Part shown: positions 22,515 to 30,286 of the stretch, piece after piece
Position numbering within the stretch: the first letter of the stretch is position 1
Layout: each line of letters starts with the position of its first letter
DNA from: Nostoc linckia FACHB-104
GTDB taxonomy: Bacteria; Cyanobacteriota; Cyanobacteriia; Cyanobacteriales; Nostocaceae
Reading direction: 5' to 3'
Length of the DNA: 38,347 nucleotides
Assembly (NCBI RefSeq): GCF_014696615.1
Contig: NZ_JACJQJ010000078.1
Coordinates: 1 to 38,347 of the forward strand
Made by a program: the position numbers and the translations under genes
Notes under the pieces: model-generated
Database searches by the model: none
The model's input: the letters and a program-made list of their open reading frames with translations, nothing else
What the model was told of the DNA's origin: nothing

Positions 22515-25316
22515 TCAGCGAGTGTTCGTCATCGAATAAATAAGGTCATAGGGCCTAAATTTCAGATAAAACTGGACTACCCAGGGTAAGTGTCCCCTAG
22601 TGGCAAATGTATTATATTTTACTTCGCTATATCTAATCCAGTTTCCTTCCACTCTCCACTCCACGCGATCGCCGAAGCGTTCGCAAGCTTCGTATAATTC
22701 GTCATCTTCATCCCTCACTCTACCACCAAAACGAGCATATATCGATTTGAAGGGGGCAAGAACTTTCCATAAAGGTGAACTTGTTCGACTTCCTTCTAAG
22801 ATTCCACCCTCTTCGAGATAAATTTCTTTCTGCACGCTAAACCCAAAGCGTCCATTGCTGTAATCGACCCATAATTTATCAATAATTCTCAAGTCTTCAC
22901 AGGGAAATTTTGGAATGTCTTCTAGTCCCAAATAGCCTTGTTTTTCCCGTCCTGCTACTTCTCGCATCACTTTTAGTGTTTCCTCATCAGCTTTTTTCCA
23001 CATACCTGCTGCTAGGCAGTAAGCAAGCTGATGATATTTTTCGGGTATGCGAAACCGAACTAGGCGGAATGTGTCTGTTGAGGTTTCCCGTTTATAACAG
23101 ATTCCTGCTTCACCAAATCGTTCTCTCGTTCTCTGACTCAACCAGGCACAAAATTCATTTCCTTGTGCAAAGTCAATTTCACCAGGGTTGATTTCCAACA
23201 TTAGATCGCTGTTGCTTGGCTTGGTTGTCTCCAAGAGAAACAATCGATATTCAGCCTCAGTAATCTCAGCATCATCCACCACTTGTCCTGCCCAAATTTT
23301 ATCACCTGCTTCTGTTATGGCGATTGCAGGTTGGTCTTCTTTGTCTGAACTCCCGACAAAACAATCTTCGTTGAGGTGGTATAGCCGTTTTTCTAATTGC
23401 ACTGATGCTGCTAGCTTAAAAACTTCCACATCATCGGACTTTAACCCCTGTTCTACCTTGTTTAGTAGTTCCTGCTCTTTATCTGGGCTAACTCTGAGTT
23501 TGTTCTGCAAACATTCGTAAGCAAGGGTGAGGGTAGCTACTGTTGGTTTTTTCAATGCCGCATCAATCAGTTTATCTACTTTCACCTGACCTGCGTAGAA
23601 CAAAATGGTTTGTCTCCACCAATCCAGATGTTTTTCATCTTTGGTAAAAACTGCTAATACATCAGGCTCATTTTCTGCCTTTGTCAGTTCAACCGCCGTT
23701 AAATACTCCTGAAAGGTGCGATGGGTAAATTCATAGAGTTTTTCTTGTTTGCGATCGCTCAACAGTTCTCGCACACCAATATCATCTCTTTCGATAAAAT
23801 CTTGTGGTTTAAACTCTCTTCCCGCCTCAACCATCTGAGCTAGTTCTGCTTGAAGAAAGTCTTTTGCTAGAAAAATATTACTGTCCTGATTTCTCTGATC
23901 TAGCGTAAACTGAAGTACTTGGCGTTTCGTCATCTCTAGTGCGAGTGCTTGTAACGCTTCTTGCTTTTGCTCTGGCTTGAGTGGGTATCGGGTACTTCCA
24001 GAAGCAGATTGTCGTCCTTGAAGAAGGACATCACATACTTGCTTATAAAGTCCTGTTCTGGTTGGCGAAAGGCTTGTTTTCTGCTTATAAGTGTTAATAA
24101 TTAATGCCAGCAACAGGGGATTTGTTGCCATCAAGCGCAGGGAAGGAACTGCATCAATTTGCCGCACTAACTCATTTCTTTTAGACTCAGCAATTTTCTT
24201 CAGTTGCTTTTGTGATTGTCCTCCAGAATTTTTACGTTTTTCTAGATTAAAATACCAGTTGAAAAGAAAAGTATTGCGCTGTTCTGTGGTGAATGAACGC
24301 ACAAAATAAGCTGGGGTATCTGGTAGAGGAGCTTGATTGTAAGCTTGTGGGCGTGATGTCAGAATGAACGGTAATCTATGCTGATAATGTTGGAGTTGCT
24401 GAGAAACCCAAGCGCTTACCTGCTGGCGCTGCTCATCATCGGCAATTTCATCGAGTCCATCTAACATCACCAAACACTTGCCGTTTTTCAGCTGCTTGTT
24501 AAACCACTGCTGAATTTTTTCTGATTCATCTCCCATTGCCTTGGCAATTACTTGCGCTAGCGAGGGTTTATCATCTACAACAATGGCGGAAGTAACATCT
24601 CTCAACCTCAACAAAACAGGAATAAGTTGAGGCAAACCCCGATACAATTTTGATTGTTTTCGCAGAGCAAACAGCAGTGTTATATGCCTTAAAAGTGTGG
24701 TTTTTCCTGAACCAGGTGCCCCTAAAATTACCAGTCTTCGCCACGCCGATTTTTGTTTCGTAATCTTTTTCAGCAAACTACCAATTTCACTTTCTTGCTG
24801 AATTGCAATGCTTCTAGAAGCTGCTGTTTCCTCATTTTGCTCTGGCTCAGTTTCATCACCAGTAGTCAAATCTTGAGGGTTATACACTGGCGTTTCGGAA
24901 TTAAAGCCCAAGGGCACAAACACATTTTCCAAATCCAGTCCTTCGCCACTAAATCCGCGTCCCTGGTATTCTTTACATTCAGCCGTTAATCTCGCAAGAT
25001 AATCTGCCCCAAACCTGTCTGTGGCTGTTGTCCACCATTTGGGAATTTGAGTAGCAAGTAACCAATCCAAAAATTTATCGAAATAGGGAAGCAGCTTGCT
25101 GCCAATTCTAATGATGAGTGCAATAACAAAGGTGATTCCTAGAAAGATAGCAAACTCTTTCCAGCGGGCATTTTTGGCATGATCAGCCGCAATAGCCACA
25201 AAAATCCCTGGTACACCCCACCCGACTAATTTGTTATCTAAAATCTTTTGTACAGATTCCCACCAAGCGGGTTGATTATCTTGGCTTTGAGTCACGTCGC
25301 TTCGCTCCGAATTCAA
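22515..25316 (-). CDS. Membrane-anchored NACHT NTPase with C-terminal GUN4 domain
   Basis: A 933-residue STAND-type protein. Residues about 54-77 form a membrane segment (FAIFLGITFVIALIIRIGSKLL), perhaps with a shorter one before it (about 33-44). The NACHT NTPase has Walker A GAPGSGKTT (199-207), Walker B LVMLDGLDE (282-290) and a sensor-like ILTSRP (318-323), followed by helical domains to about residue 650. A short stretch (ITEAEYRLFLLETTK, then FCAWLSQRTRERF) resembles a degenerate formylglycine-enzyme-like segment. Residues about 757-933 are a GUN4 domain with an insertion (PLWKVLAPFKSIYARFGGRV). Known NACHT proteins oligomerise on sensing a ligand, and several bacterial ones are antiphage; here GUN4 is the likely sensor. 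The end departs from the family after RGHLP: the canonical terminal motif lies past the stop in another frame (22481-22513). Confidence 0.85.
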   Translation of the reverse strand: MNSERSDVTQSQDNQPAWWESVQKILDNKLVGWGVPGIFVAIAADHAKNARWKEFAIFLGITFVIALIIRIGSKLLPYFDKFLDWLLATQIPKWWTTATDRFGADYLARLTAECKEYQGRGFSGEGLDLENVFVPLGFNSETPVYNPQDLTTGDETEPEQNEETAASRSIAIQQESEIGSLLKKITKQKSAWRRLVILGAPGSGKTTLLRHITLLFALRKQSKLYRGLPQLIPVLLRLRDVTSAIVVDDKPSLAQVIAKAMGDESEKIQQWFNKQLKNGKCLVMLDGLDEIADDEQRQQVSAWVSQQLQHYQHRLPFILTSRPQAYNQAPLPDTPAYFVRSFTTEQRNTFLFNWYFNLEKRKNSGGQSQKQLKKIAESKRNELVRQIDAVPSLRLMATNPLLLALIINTYKQKTSLSPTRTGLYKQVCDVLLQGRQSASGSTRYPLKPEQKQEALQALALEMTKRQVLQFTLDQRNQDSNIFLAKDFLQAELAQMVEAGREFKPQDFIERDDIGVRELLSDRKQEKLYEFTHRTFQEYLTAVELTKAENEPDVLAVFTKDEKHLDWWRQTILFYAGQVKVDKLIDAALKKPTVATLTLAYECLQNKLRVSPDKEQELLNKVEQGLKSDDVEVFKLAASVQLEKRLYHLNEDCFVGSSDKEDQPAIAITEAGDKIWAGQVVDDAEITEAEYRLFLLETTKPSNSDLMLEINPGEIDFAQGNEFCAWLSQRTRERFGEAGICYKRETSTDTFRLVRFRIPEKYHQLAYCLAAGMWKKADEETLKVMREVAGREKQGYLGLEDIPKFPCEDLRIIDKLWVDYSNGRFGFSVQKEIYLEEGGILEGSRTSSPLWKVLAPFKSIYARFGGRVRDEDDELYEACERFGDRVEWRVEGNWIRYSEVKYNTFATRGHLPWVVQFYLKFRPYDLIYSMTNTR

Positions 25317-25350
25317 AATTAAAAATTAAAAATTCAAAATTAACGAATTA

Positions 25351-25447
25351 TACCAATTCAAATAATGTTTGCGATACATCAATATATTCTAGAGGGCACG
25401 GCACGCCGTGCCCCTACAATCTGTCGCATTCTTTTTTCAAATTGGTA
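25351..25447. mobile_element. MITE-like element, about 97 bp, intact copy
   Basis: The ends are TACCAATT and AATTGGTA. Inner arms include GTTTGCGATACAT at the left against ATCTGTCGCATTC at the right, and the centre is the palindrome GGGCACGGCACGCCGTGCCC. A split copy flanks the IS (19318-19372 and 21056-21107) and a diverged copy is at 37243-37329. It has no coding capacity, so any movement would need a transposase in trans. Confidence 0.7.
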
Positions 25448-25558
25448 TTACTTATAAGCTGAAATATTGATGATATTTAGTGTATCTCTAATGCCATTTT
25501 TCTAACCTAATCACCCCAAATCTTATTTTTGCGGGTGGTATTACCCAAATTTATATTG

Positions 25559-25694
25559 CAATACGGTTCATTTAAGAATCATTGTAGGTTGGGTTGAGGG
25601 ACGAAACCCAACATTTTCACGACCTTGTTGGGTTTCATTCCGTTCAACCCAACCTACACCAAATAAGGCTTTTGAGGCTAACTGAACCGTATTG
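25559..25694. mobile_element. 136-bp MITE with perfect terminal repeats and target duplication
   Basis: The terminal inverted repeats are a perfect 12 bp (CAATACGGTTCA and TGAACCGTATTG). Inner arms GTAGGTTGGGTTGA and TCAACCCAACCTAC also pair. The direct repeat ATTTATATTG flanks it at 25549-25558 and 25695-25704. The structure is that of a non-autonomous transposon; the parent transposase is not in this window. Confidence 0.85.
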
Positions 25695-25852
25695 ATTTAT
25701 ATTGTGATTCTGACAGAATTAATTACACAATGTAATTAATTTTGTTTAACTACTTATTCATTTTGAATTTTGAATTTTGCGGAAAGTTGCGTGCGGGGGT
25801 TCCCCCCGTTGAGCAAACTTTCCAAGACGAATTTTGAATTCCCCGCAGGGGT

Positions 25853-28800
25853 TCACCCCCGCCCCACCAGGCTAGCAACGACTGTGGCTAATTCTGCTGG
25901 CTCAATGGGTTTGGGTAAATGGAGTTGATAACCTTCTTGAATGGCGCGCATTCTGTCTTCAGCCCTTGCATAGGCGGTGAGGGCGGCGGCGGGGATATTT
26001 CCGCCTTGTTCTGGGGGAAGCGATCGCACTTTGCGAATTAATGAGTAGCCGTCTTCCTGTGGCATCCCAATATCACTAACAATAACATCAGGTTGCCACT
26101 GGGCAATTAACTGCAATGCTTCTTGGGCGGATGCGGCGGCTTGCACTTCGGCTTGCACTTGTTGGAGTACGGTGCTAATAAATTCTCGGCTATCGGCTTC
26201 ATCGTCTACAATCAGCACGCGTATACCAGCTAGGGAGGCTTTGAGGAGTAAGCTGGAATCGGCTTCACTACTTTGAGGTAAACAAATATCTCCTTTAGCT
26301 GTTGACAAAAGTGGCAATTTAACAGTAAAAGTTGCGCCTTGCTGTTCGCCTGGGCTATCAACTTGGACTGTACCACCATGCAGTTCGACTAAATGACGGA
26401 CGATGGCTAATCCTAACCCCAATCCCCCATGCATTCTGGTACTGGAACTATCAGCTTGGCGGAAGCGATCAAATACGTAAGGGAGAAATTCGGCGCTAAT
26501 ACCAATTCCTGTGTCGATTACCTGAATTTGAGCGTAGCTAGTTAAATTACCTTGAAATTTTTCCTCAATTTTGGCAAGTTTGATGTCTACTTTACCGCCT
26601 GGGGCTGTAAATTTGATGGCGTTGGACAGCAAATTCCAGATAATTTGTTGTAAGCGTTCCGCATCGCCGGAGACTAAAAATTCTGAATCCAGCTTTTGCA
26701 CTTGGCTCAAATCGCTAAGGCTATAGGTTTTGCTATTTCTGGCTAACTCTAAATTTTCTGGGATGGTAAAGTGCAAATCGATGTCTTTGGCTTGGGCTGC
26801 CAGGCTAACAGTCTCTAAGCCTGATTTTATAATGGTAATTAAATTGCAACTAGCAACCGTGAGGCGCAATTTACCCCTAATCATGCGTGAAATATCTAGC
26901 AAGTCTTCAATTAGCTGGGTTTGCGCCCTGGCGTTGCGTTCAATTGTTTCTAAGGCTTTAGCTGTTTGCGTGGGGTTGAGGTTCCGGGAACGCAGCAATT
27001 GCGCCCAGCCAAGGATAGCATTAAGGGGCGATCGCAATTCGTGGGATAATATCGCCAAGAATTCATCCTTCATGCGGTTGGCTTCTTGCAATTGCTCAGT
27101 TTGTTGTTGCAAGGAACTAATTAACCTGGCGCGTTCCATTGCGATCGCAATTTGATCGCACACTGCTTGCATCATCCCTTTTTGATTTTCTGTGAAGCGG
27201 GTGCGGGTGCGGGAACCAAAGGATAGGGTTCCTAAAAGCTGCCCTTGGGCCATCAAGGGATAACTAAAGTAAGCTTTAATACCGATAGAGCGAATTAGTT
27301 CTGTTTTGGGATCGGTTGATTCTTGGACATTCTCTAATGCTGTCTGACATCTTGTTTGGGCGGTAGTGCCACATACAGCTGCTCCCACTTTCAGGTATTC
27401 AATTTCCTTTGCCAGTTCTGGGGTAATACCTGTAGATGAGGCGAGATGCATTACCCCAGAGTTGTCTGCAATTAAATAATTTAGGTATAAATCTAAATTA
27501 ATTTGTTCAGCAATTTTGCGGAATAAACTATCAACCAACGCTACAGGATTTTGGCTGGATAATAATTCATTGGCGGTGTGAAATAGTAGCTGCAGCCTTT
27601 GATTATTAATGGATAAGGCTTTTTCCGCATTCTTGATATTGGTAATATCTTGGAACACTAATATACAGGTGGCGGGATAACCATGCAATGCTGGGATAGT
27701 GTCAGCAAATATCAGTAAGGAAAGGATACCGTGGTTGGTATGCCAGTCTACCTCCAAACTATCCAACCGTTCCCCCCGAGCAACGCGCACCCCTGGCATT
27801 TGCTCATTGGGAATGCTCATGCCATTGGCATCGGTGAAATGGTAATATTTGTCATATTCTGATGCTGGGATACCCTTGGGAAATTCGCCTCCAGCTAATT
27901 CATCAGCTGCACGATTGGCAAAGGTAACTCGTGCTGTTCCTGGTTCAATAAATAGCAAAGGCCTAGGCATGAGATTAAGCACATCTTCCAGCCATCTTTG
28001 GTGATTTCGCAGCACTTGGGCGCTTTGCTTGCGTTCTGTAATATCCAAAAATGCCCCAATACAGCCTCTAGTATTACCTTCTTCGTCAAATAGAGGCGCA
28101 ACATACTCCACTAATGTCAAACTTGTGCCATCTTCCTGCACAATATCAAATTCATAATCCAGTACTTCTACACCATGAATTGTGCAGTACTGCATGGGAA
28201 GTTCATTAATGGGAACTTCTTTCCCTTCACGGTAAACTTTAAAACCAGGTTTTTCGCCTATTGGGGCAATTAAGGAGGCGTTATTCTCTGGGGAAATTCC
28301 CAATTTTTTGGCGAAAGCAGGGTTGACTGTGATATTTCGGCATTGAGGATCTTCAGCAATGCCAATACCAATGGGGATAACATCAAGTAATGTTTGCAAC
28401 TCCGTAACGCGGCGTTGGAGATTCTTATTTAGCTGTAATATTTGTTCCCTGGCTGCTTGGCGTTCGCTCAAGTTCACAATAAATGCTACCGACTCTTCTC
28501 GGTTTTCACCTAGCAGTACATAACCAATAAAAACCGGAATGCGAGTACCATCTTTGCGAATATATTCTTTTTCATAGGGCGTACAAGCACCGTTTGGATT
28601 GGCTTGGGCTTCGGCGATCCGTTGCTCATCTAAATGCAAATATTCTGGCGGCGTGATATTATTCCAGCTAATTTTCCCTGCTAATAAATCTTCGCGGGTG
28701 TAGCCAATCATCGCCAAAAATTCGTCGTTCGCCTGTTGGATACCACCGTAAATATCGCCAAACAAAATGCCAATTACGTTAGCATCAAAAAAGCTTCTCA

Positions 28801-29755
28801 GTTTTTCCTCGTAAAATTTGAGTTCACCTTGAACGCGATCGCGTTGACGACTGAGACGTTCGATAACAGCTGCACTTTGCCAGATTAGAATAGCAAAAAT
28901 CACCATAATAATCATGGCAAACATCGATATGGCAAAGGCTGTATCATAGCCGCCAGCTTTTTGGCCTAGAACAATTAACCACCCCAGTAAAAAAGGTACA
29001 GCGATCGCAGCAAATAATAACCGACGAGACAAGAAACCGCTGTCGGTATTGCTTGTAATAACTCGCATTAATCCCTGGTTTGGATGTGTCCACATAATTC
29101 CTATACACAGCACGAAAAACGTGATTGCTGTGTGTATAGCCATTGAAGTTGTATAACGGGTTCCGTACAAAATGTTGACTTGATAGGTATAGCCAATCAC
29201 CGCCTGTAAGGAAATTAAACCAGCTATGAGGGCGAGAATTTGGGAATACCAATAGCTACGGTGGGTTTTTTGATGCACTAACAACTCTAATGCTCTACCT
29301 ACAAGCATAAAGTTGAGTGCAGTGTTAAACCCCATTCTCCCTGGATGCAATGTCAATACAGCATTGGGTGAATCACGAAAGAAAAACTCGTCAATTCCTA
29401 AATTTCCCCCAAAAACATATTGCACGACTGTTAAGAAACCAATTAATGTCACCGCTATGGCACACAGTCGAGAACACCAGAGGTAGAGGTTGTGATGCTT
29501 AACACCTTGATTGAGATTGAATTTTTGGGCTAACCACAGTGACACACCAGCTAGGATTAAACCTACTGCTGTATTCGCCTTCATGGTTACCATGTTGCCA
29601 TTGCAGCCACATTTAAGAAATTCAATGTCAAAACTCCAGCCAATGAGTACAAAAATACCAACTAAGATGGCGATCGCACTGCTTACTTGTACTATTAAAG
29701 AGTTAATGGCAGTTGGAGCGAGAACCTGCAAACGCAAGCGGTTTACTTTTAACAT
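25853..29755 (-). CDS. Membrane-bound hybrid histidine kinase with PAS, GAF and receiver domains
   Basis: A 1300-residue sensor. The N-terminal 300 residues hold about eight membrane segments (for example VSSAIAILVGIFVLIGW and LLFAAIAVPFLLGWLIVLG), an integral sensory module of unknown ligand. Three PAS-type domains follow at about 310-435, 450-575 and 580-705 (PAC ends FIVNLSERQAA, AFLDITERKQS, VFQDITNIKNA), then a GAF domain at about 725-880 without a bilin Cys-His motif. The kinase core has H905 in ILSHELRSPL, an N box NLLSNAIKF, and DTGIGIS and GGLGLGLAI loops. A C-terminal receiver has phosphoacceptor D1228 in VIVSDIGMPQEDG. It has no output domain and no neighbouring regulator, so its partner is elsewhere. 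Confidence 0.9.
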   Translation of the reverse strand: MLKVNRLRLQVLAPTAINSLIVQVSSAIAILVGIFVLIGWSFDIEFLKCGCNGNMVTMKANTAVGLILAGVSLWLAQKFNLNQGVKHHNLYLWCSRLCAIAVTLIGFLTVVQYVFGGNLGIDEFFFRDSPNAVLTLHPGRMGFNTALNFMLVGRALELLVHQKTHRSYWYSQILALIAGLISLQAVIGYTYQVNILYGTRYTTSMAIHTAITFFVLCIGIMWTHPNQGLMRVITSNTDSGFLSRRLLFAAIAVPFLLGWLIVLGQKAGGYDTAFAISMFAMIIMVIFAILIWQSAAVIERLSRQRDRVQGELKFYEEKLRSFFDANVIGILFGDIYGGIQQANDEFLAMIGYTREDLLAGKISWNNITPPEYLHLDEQRIAEAQANPNGACTPYEKEYIRKDGTRIPVFIGYVLLGENREESVAFIVNLSERQAAREQILQLNKNLQRRVTELQTLLDVIPIGIGIAEDPQCRNITVNPAFAKKLGISPENNASLIAPIGEKPGFKVYREGKEVPINELPMQYCTIHGVEVLDYEFDIVQEDGTSLTLVEYVAPLFDEEGNTRGCIGAFLDITERKQSAQVLRNHQRWLEDVLNLMPRPLLFIEPGTARVTFANRAADELAGGEFPKGIPASEYDKYYHFTDANGMSIPNEQMPGVRVARGERLDSLEVDWHTNHGILSLLIFADTIPALHGYPATCILVFQDITNIKNAEKALSINNQRLQLLFHTANELLSSQNPVALVDSLFRKIAEQINLDLYLNYLIADNSGVMHLASSTGITPELAKEIEYLKVGAAVCGTTAQTRCQTALENVQESTDPKTELIRSIGIKAYFSYPLMAQGQLLGTLSFGSRTRTRFTENQKGMMQAVCDQIAIAMERARLISSLQQQTEQLQEANRMKDEFLAILSHELRSPLNAILGWAQLLRSRNLNPTQTAKALETIERNARAQTQLIEDLLDISRMIRGKLRLTVASCNLITIIKSGLETVSLAAQAKDIDLHFTIPENLELARNSKTYSLSDLSQVQKLDSEFLVSGDAERLQQIIWNLLSNAIKFTAPGGKVDIKLAKIEEKFQGNLTSYAQIQVIDTGIGISAEFLPYVFDRFRQADSSSTRMHGGLGLGLAIVRHLVELHGGTVQVDSPGEQQGATFTVKLPLLSTAKGDICLPQSSEADSSLLLKASLAGIRVLIVDDEADSREFISTVLQQVQAEVQAAASAQEALQLIAQWQPDVIVSDIGMPQEDGYSLIRKVRSLPPEQGGNIPAAALTAYARAEDRMRAIQEGYQLHLPKPIEPAELATVVASLVGRG

Positions 29756-30286
29756 TGAGGTCTTTATAACCCCATCTAAACTAGCTGGTTAAAGTTCAAC
29801 ATAATTCGTAATTTGTAATTCGTAATTAAGAAACTATTTAGAGTTTTTACTCTATCCTGGTGTGAAATGCAATTACGAATTTTCCATGTTGTTTTGGGGT
29901 TAAAATTACTAGTAATATATGCTACAGGTAGTTGACGCTGATTTTCATCTACCTATATGCATATTTTATTATTTCAGAAGTCAGACAAAAGAATTTTAAA
30001 TTTTATGAAATCTACACTGAGATAGATTTTAGGAAATAATTTGAAAATGGGCATTGGGCATTGGGCATTGGGCATGGTAAAGACAGATTTTTATGCTTGG
30101 TTGTGCTAGAATCTGGCTTGATTGACTGACTTGAAAGTAAATATTAAGTAGGATGTGTTACGGCTGTGCAAGGACTTCGGAACTCATGAGAGTGAGAATT
30201 AGCCGTAACGCATCGCATCATCTTTCTTGGTGCCGTACTCTCTGCTAACGCACCCTACAATTTTAGGTTTACTTTATAAATCTTCT
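29756..30286. repeat. Intergenic region with repeats, no gene seen
   Basis: It contains the kinase promoter side, ATTCGTAATT-type patches around 29805-29880, four GGGCATT heptamers at about 30049-30074 and a MITE-like element at 30148-30258. No coding frame stands out. Confidence 0.6.
30148..30258. repeat. MITE-like palindromic element, 111 bp
   Basis: The ends are GTAGGATGTGTTA and TAACGCACCCTAC, imperfect inverted repeats. Internally GTTACGGCT pairs with AGCCGTAAC. No target duplication was identified. Confidence 0.55.

Larger units (their letters stand above)
25317..25852. repeat. Intergenic region made of mobile-type repeats
   Basis: This 536-bp space holds two MITE-like elements (25351-25447 and 25559-25694), an ATTCAAAATTAAAAA patch and a hairpin near the kinase stop (25781-25823, GGAAAGTT...AACTTTCC). 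No coding frame is seen. Confidence 0.7.

Noticed and set aside
25853-29755. Bilin-binding GAF in the large membrane kinase
   Set aside because: Its GAF domain (about residues 725-880) lacks the Cys-His and DXCF motifs; the cysteines in VCGTTAQTRCQT are in a different place.
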